From a candidate division WOR-1 bacterium RIFCSPHIGHO2_01_FULL_53_15 (GTDB lineage: Bacteria > Margulisbacteria > WOR-1 > O2-12-FULL-45-9 > XYB2-FULL-48-7): a stretch of DNA of 37,951 nucleotides. Positions 25,195-31,211 of this stretch are shown piece after piece. The stretch spans positions 1 through 37,951 of the forward strand of contig METM01000014.1 of assembly GCA_001772335.1 (NCBI GenBank), written 5' to 3'. A program made the position numbers and the translations under genes. The notes beneath the pieces are model-generated. The model searched no databases. It was not told where the DNA came from and was given only the letters and a program-made list of their open reading frames with translations. Within the stretch, counting starts at the first letter, position 1; the number at the start of each line of letters is the position of its first letter.

Positions 25195-25572
25195 CTAAAT
25201 AACATGCAAATCCTTCTTTTGGTTACGAATATAACTGGCTGCCGCTGCCAATCCTTCCGTTGCGACCTCTTTAGCCCCATATTTACGCGCCCAAAAGTTA
25301 TTTGTCCTAAAGTCTTGTTTAAGCATCTTAAATTCCTGGGATATTCTTCGCGAAGAAATCCCCTTAAGCATCTTTACAGCCCACGACAAATTCTGATGGT
25401 TTTCCAGGCCAACTAGCAAATGCGCATGGTCCGGCAGTGAGCCGGTGGCAAATAGTCTGATCTTTTTTTCTTCAGCTATTTGCTTAAATAATCCGTGAAT
25501 CTCGCTATCAATATTATCTATTAGCATATATTTCTTAAACTTAGTCTGGAACCAGACATGATAATATTTCAT
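25195..25572 (-). CDS. REP-associated tyrosine transposase (RAYT/Y1_Tnp)
   Basis: This 125-residue protein is a HUH single-strand transposase of the IS200/RAYT type. The HUH motif is PDHAHLLV (His49, His51), the nucleophile is probably Tyr114 (AAASYIRNQKKD), and SWAVKMLKGISSRRI matches the conserved helix. It is intact. The gene is bracketed by REP-like hairpins at 25169 and 25582, with a further pair at 25637/25692. This is the expected arrangement for an enzyme that recognises and spreads REP sequences. The lack of a simple target duplication does not decide between a domesticated RAYT and a mobile IS200 copy. Confidence 0.88.
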   Translation of the reverse strand: MKYYHVWFQTKFKKYMLIDNIDSEIHGLFKQIAEEKKIRLFATGSLPDHAHLLVGLENHQNLSWAVKMLKGISSRRISQEFKMLKQDFRTNNFWARKYGAKEVATEGLAAAASYIRNQKKDLHVI

Positions 25573-25574
25573 TT

Positions 25575-25611
25575 AAGTATTCCCCATACTTTAGTATGGG
25601 GTTTAACTCTC
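25575..25611. repeat. REP hairpin, right of RAYT (37-bp repeat copy 1)
   Basis: It contains CCCCATACTTTAGTATGGGG (25582-25601). The 37-bp unit is identical to 25685-25721, and it directly precedes the RAYT start codon (25572, minus strand). Confidence 0.8.
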
Positions 25612-25636
25612 CTCAACCCTACTCACATTACGGAAC

Positions 25637-25721
25637 CCCCACACTGAAGCGTGGGGAATTCTCCTCAACCAAGATTCCAGAAACAAGTATTCCCCATACT
25701 TTAGTATGGGGTTTAACTCTC
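25637..25721. mobile_element. REPIN-like element (two REP hairpins in inverted orientation)
   Basis: One REP hairpin of the left type (CCCCACACTGAAGCGTGGGG, 25637-25656) and one of the right type (25692-25711, within the 37-bp repeat 25685-25721) face each other across about 35 nt, as RAYT-mobilised REPINs do. It lies between the RAYT and yggT. No gene is visible in 25612-25756. Confidence 0.65.
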
Positions 25722-25756
25722 TGCCCCGCATCTCAAAACTTCTCCCATATTCCCTC

Positions 25757-26005
25757 CTAAAAAAAGAAGAACCGCTTGAACAGATAGAGCAAAATAATCG
25801 CGACATAAGGCGAAACATCCAGGCCGATCTTTTGCGGCGGCAGGCCCGCCCGGATCGGGTTGACCAGCCAGTCGGTCGCCAGATAGACCGGCCGGATAAT
25901 TGGATTCTGCCGGTCGTGCCTGAGCCAGGGCAGGACCGCCCTTATCACGAACAGTAAATAAAAAATTATGAAAAGTAAATTGACCGCGAAACTTAAATCG
26001 CCCAT
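25757..26005 (-). CDS. YggT-family membrane protein
   Basis: This 82-residue protein has two hydrophobic segments (FAVNLLFIIFYLLFVIRAVL and SPYVAIILLYLF) separated by a loop containing NPIIRPVYLATDWLVNPIRAGLPP, the conserved YggT pattern (N/P...PIR..IPP). Members are small inner-membrane proteins linked to osmotic stress and, in Cyanobacteria and Firmicutes (YlmG/Ycf19), to cell division and photosystem assembly. The gene overlaps the proC end by 13 nt. The usual pairing of proC with yggT supports the call. Confidence 0.85.
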   Translation of the reverse strand: MGDLSFAVNLLFIIFYLLFVIRAVLPWLRHDRQNPIIRPVYLATDWLVNPIRAGLPPQKIGLDVSPYVAIILLYLFKRFFFF

Positions 26006-26838
26006 TTTTTTGACAGCGCCGTTGACTTTTTGGCCGCCGCCTTGACCGCTTCAACAACTGCTTGAGAAAATTTTCTTTTATCGAGCGCCTTAAGCCCCTC
26101 GAGCGTTGTGCCGCCGGGTGATGTGACCATGGCGCGCAGTTCGGCCGGCTGGCGGCCGGTTTTTTTTACTGTCGCCGCCGCTCCCAAAACCGTCTGCGTA
26201 GCGAGTTTGGCCGCGGTCTTTTTCGGCAGGCCGGCCTTGACGCCGCCTTCCGTCATGGCTTCGATCATTTGGTAAACATAGGCGGGGCCGGAGCCGGAGA
26301 GGCCGGTCACGGCGTCCATCAGCTTTTCCGGCACAACCACAACTTCACCGACCGACTCGAAGATCTGCTTCGTAACGCGTAACGCGATACGCGATACGCG
26401 AGTACCGGATGCAATGGCAGTTATGCCTTCGCCAACAAGTGCGGGATTATTAGGCATTGCTCTGACAACAGCATAATGTGGTAATTTCTTTTGCAAATAA
26501 CTTAAGGGGATACCAGCCGCGATCGAAATCACCAATTTCACGTTACCCGTTACCCGTATCGCGTTACCTGCCTGCCGGCAGGCACGGCTAATTTCGTCCA
26601 AAACCTCAGCCATTTGCTGCGGCTTCACGGCCAAAATAATAATGTCCCCGGCCAAGAACGCTTCGACGTTGCTTCTCGCTATCCTGGCCCTGTATTTATT
26701 CTTCAAATACTGCAGTCGTTTTCCGTCAACATCAGAAGCAAAGAGGCGGGCTTGCCCGCCGAAGCTCGAAGAGCGAAGGCGGGCGATGAGCGCCTCCGCC
26801 ATTTTGCCGGCCCCGATAAAACTAATTTTCATATTCAT
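25993..26838 (-). CDS. proC: Pyrroline-5-carboxylate reductase
   Basis: ProC reduces pyrroline-5-carboxylate to proline with NAD(P)H. Visible are the Rossmann motif FIGAGKMAEALI, the cofactor region ILAVKPQQ, VRAMPNNPALVGEGITAI, and the C-terminal SGSGPAYVYQMIEAMTEGGVKAGLP and VTSPGGTTLEGL. At 281 residues it is 10-15 longer than usual. The excess is repeat-derived: SSSFGGQARLFAS near residue 29, ACRQAGNAIRVTGNVK near 86-101, and TRVSRIALRVTK near 145-156. All core motifs survive, so it is probably functional. The start (MNMK) overlaps the end of the barrel/SLH gene. Confidence 0.93.
   Translation of the reverse strand: MNMKISFIGAGKMAEALIARLRSSSFGGQARLFASDVDGKRLQYLKNKYRARIARSNVEAFLAGDIIILAVKPQQMAEVLDEISRACRQAGNAIRVTGNVKLVISIAAGIPLSYLQKKLPHYAVVRAMPNNPALVGEGITAIASGTRVSRIALRVTKQIFESVGEVVVVPEKLMDAVTGLSGSGPAYVYQMIEAMTEGGVKAGLPKKTAAKLATQTVLGAAATVKKTGRQPAELRAMVTSPGGTTLEGLKALDKRKFSQAVVEAVKAAAKKSTALSKKWAI
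26371..26404. repeat. GTAACGCG repeat inside proC
   Basis: CGTAACGCGTAACGCGATACGCGATACGCGAG is a short-period run read in frame as SRIALRVT; it is related to the repeats in lnt. Confidence 0.7.
26541..26584. repeat. GTTACCC repeat joined to the CCTGCC/GGCAGG palindrome inside proC
   Basis: CGTTACCCGTTACCCGTATCGCGTTACC runs straight into TGCCTGCCGGCAGGCA (26569-26584). Two repeat families are thus combined in one in-frame insertion. Confidence 0.75.
26754..26784. repeat. GCCCGCC-GAAGCTCGAAGAGC hairpin inside proC
   Basis: GCCCGCC (26754-26760) pairs with GGCGGGC (26778-26784), with an inner GAAGCTCGAAGAGCGAA. It is read as SSSFGGQA after the Rossmann motif. Confidence 0.65.
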
Positions 26839-28474
26839 AAAACTCCTCGATAAATTCCCTGACCCGCGCGGTGCCGGCGATCATCTCGGCCGCTTCGCCG
26901 CGGGTCAGGTTTTTTTCCGGCAGAAAAAGCTTTTCTTCGGCAAAACCGAGCAGGCCCGCTTCTTTGGCCGCGGCGATTTCGCGGGCAAATTGGCGCCGGC
27001 CGGGCACATCCTCGTACGGCGGCTCAAGCAGCCGCCCGAGCGGCAGGCGGGCAAAGCGCGCGGCCGAGGCCGCCGCCGCGGCCCGGCTGACTTTCGCCTT
27101 CGGATCAAAATTGCCGGCCGCGTCGCTTTGCATGATGCCGGCGGAGAGGACCTCGCTGATATAATAGGCGGCCCAGTGGCCGGCGCGCACATCTTTGGGC
27201 AGGATCTCCAGGCGGAACGGATTGGATAATGACCGGCCGCGCGCCAGTATCGTCGCCAGCTCGGCCCGCGTGATCTCGTCGTTGGGCCGGAAGTTGCCGT
27301 CGGGATAGCCGAGCACGATCTTCGATGTTTTCAGCTCAAGGATCGCCTTGGCCGAGCGCAGGTCGGCCGCCACATCGGCAAAATTAGCCACCTTCAAAAC
27401 GCCGCGGCGCAGGGGCGGCGCGGTGGGGATTAGCGGTGCGGGCGGCTCTTCCGGCTTCTCCCGCTCAAGCCCCCAGGAAAGCGAGAAGTAGTGAGTGTCG
27501 TTTGAGGTGATATTGTTGTACTGATGGAAAGCATAGTCGAAGCGGAAATCCCTGAACCAGAGCCCGAGGCCGGCGGTCAGGTTATTGGCAACCTCGGCGC
27601 CGGTCGAGAGCCCCGTAATATCCTGGTCAAGCCCTACCCTGAAGTCGATAAGCTCGACGGGCGACCACTCAAGCCCGGCGTGGTACTGGATCGGATAATT
27701 GGGGAAGAAGAGCGAATAGTCGCCGTCGACAAGAAGAGAGAGGGTGTGCTTGCCGAAACGCCTGGCGCCATCCTCACCCAGGAGTTTCACGCGGGCGCCG
27801 GCTTTTATGATCCTCGGCAGTCGCTCCTGCGTCCCGTTATCCCATTTGATGACGGCGCCGGCGGAAGCCGGGGCGACATTCTGTAATGAAGCCCCGAGCT
27901 GGAAGACCGGATTCAGCCGGTATTGCGCTCCGAGATCAACATTCCAGCCCTGGAATTTACCGCCCGAAATACCCGGCCCGGTCAGCTGGCCGAAATAGAG
28001 TTTGGCCGTTGAGCCAAAAAAGAACTGCCGCCAGGGAAAGGCCCAGGCGAGAAGAACGGCATTCCTGTTGTCGGAAAAAGAAACTCCCTCCGTGGTTGAG
28101 GGATAGATGCGGATGCCGTCGGTCGTCTCGATCGTCGCCGCCGAGGCGGTGAAGCCGATATTGCTGTTGACGAAGCCGAGGCCGACGGGGCCGAATCTGG
28201 TCGGCCAGGCCGCCGCTAAATTGATGTAATTGAATTCATTGAGCAGTTTGCCGCTCATCGACGAGAGGGCGAGCTTTTTTATGCCGGCCAGACCGGCCGG
28301 ATTGAGAAAGATGTCGGCCGTATCGCCGGCAAGCGAGACAAAACTCTTCCCCATCCCTAACGGGCGGGCGCCGACGCCGATCGCCGCCGGGTCGGCCGCG
28401 ATCTTGTACTCGGCCAGAGCGGCCGGCGCGCACAATGAGATCATCAAGACCGCAAAAGCTAACACCTTCCCCAT
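26822..28474 (-). CDS. PorV-like outer-membrane barrel fused to three SLH domains
   Basis: The preferred start is ATG 28474; a TTG at 28486 overlaps the -10 box. After a signal peptide (GKVLAFAVLMISLCAPAALA) comes a PorV/PorQ/UPF0164-type segment (residues about 25-345): GVGARPLGMGKSFVSLAGDTADIFLNPAGLAG, then alternating strands (FRVGLDQDITGLSTGAEVANNLTAGLGLWF) and a terminal Tyr/Phe strand HYFSLSWGL. A Pro-rich linker (EKPEEPPAPLIPTAPPLRRG) leads to three SLH modules ending the protein, including IVLGYPDGNFRPNDEITRAELATIL. SLH domains bind pyruvylated cell-wall polymer or peptidoglycan, so this protein could tie the outer membrane to the wall. It heads an operon with proC and yggT. Confidence 0.85.
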   Translation of the reverse strand: MGKVLAFAVLMISLCAPAALAEYKIAADPAAIGVGARPLGMGKSFVSLAGDTADIFLNPAGLAGIKKLALSSMSGKLLNEFNYINLAAAWPTRFGPVGLGFVNSNIGFTASAATIETTDGIRIYPSTTEGVSFSDNRNAVLLAWAFPWRQFFFGSTAKLYFGQLTGPGISGGKFQGWNVDLGAQYRLNPVFQLGASLQNVAPASAGAVIKWDNGTQERLPRIIKAGARVKLLGEDGARRFGKHTLSLLVDGDYSLFFPNYPIQYHAGLEWSPVELIDFRVGLDQDITGLSTGAEVANNLTAGLGLWFRDFRFDYAFHQYNNITSNDTHYFSLSWGLEREKPEEPPAPLIPTAPPLRRGVLKVANFADVAADLRSAKAILELKTSKIVLGYPDGNFRPNDEITRAELATILARGRSLSNPFRLEILPKDVRAGHWAAYYISEVLSAGIMQSDAAGNFDPKAKVSRAAAAASAARFARLPLGRLLEPPYEDVPGRRQFAREIAAAKEAGLLGFAEEKLFLPEKNLTRGEAAEMIAGTARVREFIEEFYEYEN

Positions 28475-28485
28475 TTTATGAGGCA

Positions 28486-28514
28486 ATTATACATCATTAA
28501 CTAAGAGAGGGCAA
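28486..28514 (-). promoter_or_regulatory. Promoter of the barrel/SLH-proC-yggT operon
   Basis: TTGCCC (28509-28514), a 17-nt spacer and TATAAT (28486-28491) read on the minus strand. The start codon ATG (28474) is 11 nt downstream of the -10 box with no SD, so the leader would be only a few nucleotides long. Confidence 0.6.
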
Positions 28515-28522
28515 AAGCTTTA

Positions 28523-28576
28523 TCGGCCGGCGGGGGCCAGCGGCGCGGGAGGGGGGAGCGGCTGCATCTTGACCCT
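28523..28576 (-). repeat. Inter-cassette repeat, copy A (degenerate, no promoter)
   Basis: On the minus strand it starts GGGTCAAGATG 1 nt after the stop of the small ORF at 28577, and ends in a GC-rich block CTCCCCCCTCCCGCGCCGC related to copies B-E. The TTGTTT/TATAAT part is absent. It lies upstream of the barrel/SLH promoter. Confidence 0.5.
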
Positions 28577-28708
28577 TTACGCGCGCGCCGGGCTGAGCAT
28601 TTTGAATTTTATTTTTCTGTCTTCTCTTTCCGAATCTTTCGTGTCCTTTTTAATCCGCTTTCGCTCATATTTAAATCCCAGGTTTGTCTTGCGGCCGGCG
28701 GATCTCAT
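28577..28708 (-). CDS. Small basic protein following the DUF2283 gene
   Basis: A 43-codon frame starts 1 nt after the DUF2283 stop (TAAtATG). The product is highly charged (RKTNLGFKYERKRIKKDTKD, then SEREDRKIKFKMLSPARA) and has no recognised domain. Two things argue that it is real: tight coupling to the upstream gene, and a stop codon followed directly by the same boundary motif found after four other genes in this island. It could also be a gene remnant. Confidence 0.4.
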   Translation of the reverse strand: MRSAGRKTNLGFKYERKRIKKDTKDSEREDRKIKFKMLSPARA

Positions 28709-28709
28709 A

Positions 28710-28943
28710 TTATTTAACTAAATGAAAATTTGCAGAAATGGGAACAGTTCTTTCCTCTTTCTTCCCCTTAAACCATTTTTCAAAGTTCAAAACTGAAAAC
28801 CCAACAATTTTATGGGTTTTAACATCTTTCCTGACGAAAAAGTCGTCTGAGATTTCAGTCGAAACCGCTCTCCGAGGTTTTCCAACCGAAATATCAAGGA
28901 TGTCCTCATCGCTGTCATAATAAAAAGCTACTTCTTTGCCCAT
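28710..28943 (-). CDS. DUF2283-family protein (probable antitoxin)
   Basis: This 77-residue protein shows the DUF2283 pattern VAFYYDSDEDILDISVGKPRRAVSTEISDDFFVRKDVKTHKIVGFSVLNF. DUF2283 genes are regularly paired with DUF4258/RelE-like partners and are presumed antitoxins, though I know of no mechanism. Here it overlaps the 3' end of the DUF4258-like gene by 16 nt, so it would be translated from the same message. Because the toxin partner looks 5'-truncated, this antitoxin may be an orphan survivor. Confidence 0.8.
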   Translation of the reverse strand: MGKEVAFYYDSDEDILDISVGKPRRAVSTEISDDFFVRKDVKTHKIVGFSVLNFEKWFKGKKEERTVPISANFHLVK

Positions 28944-29227
28944 AATGTTTCACCTGCCTTGATTTTATCAGTAACGAAAATTGTCGCGATCGATTTTCTG
29001 CGGCTGTTGACGACCGCCAATAAATATTTTCCTCCGTAAATATTATCATAATGCTTATAATACAGATGGACGCCGGGATCCCGACGGCTTAACTTAACAA
29101 CATCCGGCAAGGACAAAACCTCTCCAAGCCTGCGGCAAGCAAAATCGGCCGGCCAAAACAAGCGGCGGCGCGGGCGTCGATCTCCCTCCGCTACTCCTTG
29201 ACCGTTAAACCCTTTCGAGCAACTCAA
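28928..29227 (-). CDS. 5'-truncated DUF4258/RelE-like toxin, frame open through repeat B
   Basis: Only the C-terminal two thirds look like a family sequence: VLSLPDVVKLSRRDPGVHLYYKHY, KYLLAVVN, and then a strand with FVTDKIKAGETLW, the ending of DUF4258/PBECR-type small nucleases. The first 35 or so codons are a reading of repeat B and the end of hicA, with only TTG starts (29227 or 29161) and no SD. The normal N-terminus and promoter seem lost at the repeat junction near 29148. The coding frame is intact, but I expect an inactive remnant. A fusion start inside the repeat cannot be excluded. Confidence 0.5.
   Translation of the reverse strand: MSCSKGFNGQGVAEGDRRPRRRLFWPADFACRRLGEVLSLPDVVKLSRRDPGVHLYYKHYDNIYGGKYLLAVVNSRRKSIATIFVTDKIKAGETLWAKK
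29149..29204 (-). repeat. Inter-cassette repeat, copy B (lacks -10 box)
   Basis: On the minus strand CGGTCAAGGAG starts directly after the hicA stop (29205-29207). A GC-rich block and CCGCTTGTTTTGGCCGG follow (-35-like TTGTTT at 29156-29161). At 17-nt spacing there is TTGCCG instead of TATAAT. The sequence then joins the middle of the DUF4258-like gene. Confidence 0.65.
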
Positions 29228-29438
29228 AATATCTTTCCCGGCTGAATCCGGCAGTCCTCAAATTATTTTTAATTACGAAAACTGGAATTTCAGAATATTT
29301 TGGAATAACCACCGGTCTTTTAACGCCCGGCTTTACATAGATCATGTGATCGCCTTCTTCTCTGGTCAGGGCATAACCTTCCAGCTCAAAGATTTTAGCT
29401 AATTTTCGATAATGGATCGGGGTTATTTTACGGCTCAA
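29205..29438 (-). CDS. hicA: HicA-family toxin
   Basis: This 77-residue protein has the HicA (YcfA) double-stranded-RNA-binding-like fold signature: KLAKIFELEGYALTREEGDHMIYVKPG with the catalytic His in GDHMIY, then RPVVIPKYSEIPVFVIKNNLRTAGFSRERYFELL. HicA toxins bind and cleave mRNA. It is the second gene of the pair, overlapping hicB by 4 nt. Its stop is followed at once by the boundary motif of repeat B. Confidence 0.9.
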   Translation of the reverse strand: MSRKITPIHYRKLAKIFELEGYALTREEGDHMIYVKPGVKRPVVIPKYSEIPVFVIKNNLRTAGFSRERYFELLERV

Positions 29439-29716
29439 CTTACGCCCACGTCGACTTTTAATTCAAGCTTATCGGTTTCAACCAATGGGGATTTCAGGTC
29501 AGCCCGGCTGGTATCATAACCGGATTCTTCCAAGATATCCTTAAGCGTCCCCATTTTCAACGATTCTTCCATAAAAAGGCGGGTCGCTTCAAGCAAATTC
29601 TTTTTCGCTTCCCTTAAGCTTTTCCCACAGCTTGAAAGATCCAGTTCCGGGCAATGCCCCACAAACATCCCCTTTTCCTCAAAAATTTCTCCCGTGAACG
29701 ATATATTTTTATACAT
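29435..29716 (-). CDS. hicB: HicB-family antitoxin
   Basis: This 93-residue protein has the HicB partial RNase H-like fold: FTGEIFEEKGMFVGHCPELDLSSCGKSLREAKKNLLEATRLFMEE. A C-terminal extension (SGYDTSRADLKSPLVETDKLELKVDV) has no obvious DNA-binding helix-turn-helix. It neutralises HicA. The start has a strong AAAGGAGG SD, and a consensus-like promoter in repeat C lies 35 nt upstream. The antitoxin-first order fits many hicBA loci. Confidence 0.9.
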   Translation of the reverse strand: MYKNISFTGEIFEEKGMFVGHCPELDLSSCGKSLREAKKNLLEATRLFMEESLKMGTLKDILEESGYDTSRADLKSPLVETDKLELKVDVGVS

Positions 29717-29750
29717 GGCCCCCCTCCTTTAACTCCTCAGCAATTGATTA

Positions 29751-29846
29751 ATTATACCGCCGCCGCCCGGCGCAAACAAGCGGCGCGGGCGGGGCGCGAT
29801 CCGGGGGGAGCGGGGAAAGCCGGGAGACTGCTCCTTGACGGCCGCG
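29751..29846 (-). promoter_or_regulatory. Inter-cassette repeat C with promoter of hicBA
   Basis: On the minus strand GGCCGTCAAGGAG begins 3 nt after the stop of the coiled-coil gene (29847). A GC-rich block (GGATCGCGCCCCGCCCGCGC) leads to TTGTTT (29774-29779), 17 nt, and TATAAT (29751-29756). The promoter points at hicB. Confidence 0.7.
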
Positions 29847-30089
29847 TCAACCAACCTTTACTTCAACCTTCTGAACTCTTTCTTCCAAGCCGTCCAATCG
29901 CCGATCCTGTTCCCTGTCTTTCCCTATCGCAAAAGTGCGATCTTCACGCGCAGTTTCAAGCTCCTTAATGATCTTATCCTGGCCGGTCAAAACATCATTA
30001 AATTTCATCCTCATTTCATCAAAGTTTTTATCATGCTCTTCCAGCTTGTTCAAAATCTGATAAACTTTATCTTTTTTCTTTTCCGCCAT
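29847..30089 (-). CDS. Small coiled-coil protein
   Basis: This 80-residue, strongly charged protein is predicted to be one long coiled coil (VYQILNKLEEHDKNFDEMRMKF, then DKIIKELETAREDRTF and LDGLEERVQKVEVK, with heptad hydrophobics). Similar short coils occur in mobile and TA-rich regions, but I know no function. It has its own promoter in repeat D, a strong AAGGAGGAAGGAAGG ribosome site, and repeat C directly after its stop. It therefore forms a single-gene cassette. Confidence 0.7.
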   Translation of the reverse strand: MAEKKKDKVYQILNKLEEHDKNFDEMRMKFNDVLTGQDKIIKELETAREDRTFAIGKDREQDRRLDGLEERVQKVEVKVG

Positions 30090-30146
30090 CCTTCCTTCCT
30101 CCTTTTTGTTTTTCGTACGTTCCGTTCTTTAGTTCTTCAGTTCGCA

Positions 30147-30200
30147 ATTATACAACCCTCACCCGGCGCAAACAAGCGGCGCGGCGGGGCGCGATTCTCA
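30147..30200 (-). promoter_or_regulatory. Inter-cassette repeat D with promoter of the coiled-coil gene
   Basis: TTGTTT (30170-30175), a 17-nt spacer and TATAAT (30147-30152) on the minus strand, preceded by the block AATCGCGCCCCGCCGCGCCGC. No boundary motif is seen on its far side; instead a hairpin TGGCGAAAATTCGCC (30203-30217) and the ATCAAGG repeats follow. Confidence 0.7.
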
Positions 30201-30256
30201 CCTGGCGAAAATTCGCCGGTTTTCCCCTGGCCGAGCGTGGCAATGAAATTGCTGTA

Positions 30257-30330
30257 CTATGGACATCAAGGTTATCAAGGAAATCAAGTAAGGGGGGATA
30301 TCGAGTGGATCAAGGGTATAAAGGGATAAA
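30257..30330. repeat. ATCAAGG short-period repeat, upstream of the four-helix-bundle gene
   Basis: GGACATCAAGG, TTATCAAGG, AAATCAAG, GGATCAAGG, GTATAAAGG and GATAAAAAGG follow one another. The repeat continues across the GTG start at 30305 into the coding sequence. Confidence 0.65.
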
Positions 30331-30754
30331 AAGGACGGCGGGATTTGAAAAGCTCTGGATATGGCAGGAGAGTAAAGGGTTAATGCTTGAAATTGCCAAT
30401 ATTTGTCAGACATTGCCGCGGGATGAAAGATTTCGCCTAAGGGATCAGGTCGAGCGCTCATCTTCTTCAGTCTCGGACAACATTGCCGAAGGTTACACCG
30501 CCTATTATTATAACGATAAGATCAAAGGCATGTACACTGCCAGAAAAGAGGCCGGAGAAACGCAAAACCATGTTCGGAAGATGGAGGGCAGGAAATACAT
30601 CCCTTCGCAACTGGCGGATGATTTGGTCAGTCGGTATGAAAGGGTGATCATTGGGCTCAATAATTTTATAAGTTTTATTGCCGAAAAAAGGGATGCTTCA
30701 GCTCAAAAGGGAGAACGGAATAGGGCATCAAGGGGACCGAGGCAATCAAGTTGA
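30305..30754 (+). CDS. Four-helix-bundle protein (23S rRNA intervening-sequence type)
   Basis: This 149-residue protein matches the IVS/S23 four-helix-bundle family: FEKLWIWQESKGLMLEIANICQTLP, RFRLRDQVERSSSSVSDNIAEGY, and a C-terminal DLVSRYERVIIGLNNFISF. The family was first found encoded in intervening sequences of 23S rRNA; free-standing copies like this are common in candidate phyla and their role is unknown. It is the only plus-strand gene in the island. The GTG start (AGGGGGG about 8 nt upstream) lies inside an ATCAAGG repeat, and another such repeat follows the gene, so the whole unit may have moved with its repeats. The last 20 or so residues are low-complexity. Confidence 0.82.
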   Translation: MDQGYKGIKRTAGFEKLWIWQESKGLMLEIANICQTLPRDERFRLRDQVERSSSSVSDNIAEGYTAYYYNDKIKGMYTARKEAGETQNHVRKMEGRKYIPSQLADDLVSRYERVIIGLNNFISFIAEKRDASAQKGERNRASRGPRQSS

Positions 30755-30860
30755 GGTTACCAAGTGAATCAAGGACATCAAGGAACTCGATACCCTTTAT
30801 CCCCTCGATACCCTGCCAACTGGATACCCTTGATTCCCTTGATATCCTTCCCCTGCGCTT
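30755..30860. repeat. ATCAAGG repeats, direct then inverted, downstream of the four-helix-bundle gene
   Basis: AATCAAGGACATCAAGGAAC (direct) is followed by CGATACCCTTTATCCCCTCG and CCCTTGATTCCCTTGATATCC (inverted). No gene is visible between 30755 and 30954. Confidence 0.6.
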
Positions 30861-30939
30861 ACTTCCCCCTCAACCCCTCCACCTCCGCCTTCAGCGCGTC
30901 AATCAATCGAGGGGTTTATCCCGAGTTTATCGAGGGGCT

Positions 30940-30952
30940 CTCCTTGACGGCC
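30940..30952 (-). repeat. Boundary motif after the YgiT-type gene
   Basis: GGCCGTCAAGGAG on the minus strand begins 2 nt after the stop codon (30955-30957). This matches the motif at hicA, the coiled-coil gene and the PIN-like gene. No GC block or promoter follows here. Confidence 0.6.
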
Positions 30953-30954
30953 AA

Positions 30955-31206
30955 TCAAGCATTTGCCCTGGCGAAGTCAGCGACAGGGACCTGCGCCTGC
31001 GAAACGATCGCGCTTCTCTCTTTCATAATTTTTTCAATAACCTTCAAAACTTCCGCCTTATAATATTTTTCGCCGCATTGAGTACAGACCCCAGCCGGCA
31101 CGTTGTCCACAAGGGCGGTCAATTCCTCTCCCCAGAAATTCGCCTTCTTAATATTCTTTTCCACAACTTTTCCGCCGCAATAAGCGCAATCATCGTAAAT
31201 CGCCAT
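30955..31206 (-). CDS. YgiT-type zinc-finger antitoxin
   Basis: Taking ATG 31206 (preceded by AAGGGGG) the protein has 83 residues; a longer frame starts at 31302 inside the toxin gene. Two CxxC pairs, CAYCGG and CTQCGE, separated by about 36 residues form the MqsA/YgiT-type zinc finger, followed by a helical tail (KVIEKIMKERSAIV). Such proteins pair with DUF4258 or RelE-like toxins, as here. It lacks the MqsA helix-turn-helix, so it may bind the toxin only. Its start is 5 nt after the DUF4258 stop. Confidence 0.85.
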   Translation of the reverse strand: MAIYDDCAYCGGKVVEKNIKKANFWGEELTALVDNVPAGVCTQCGEKYYKAEVLKVIEKIMKERSAIVSQAQVPVADFARANA

Positions 31207-31211
31207 AACAT

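Noticed and set aside
25169..25721. A short CRISPR array
   Set aside because: The repeated hairpins are two different types in inverted pairs with unequal spacing, which fits REP/REPIN elements and not direct repeats with unique spacers.
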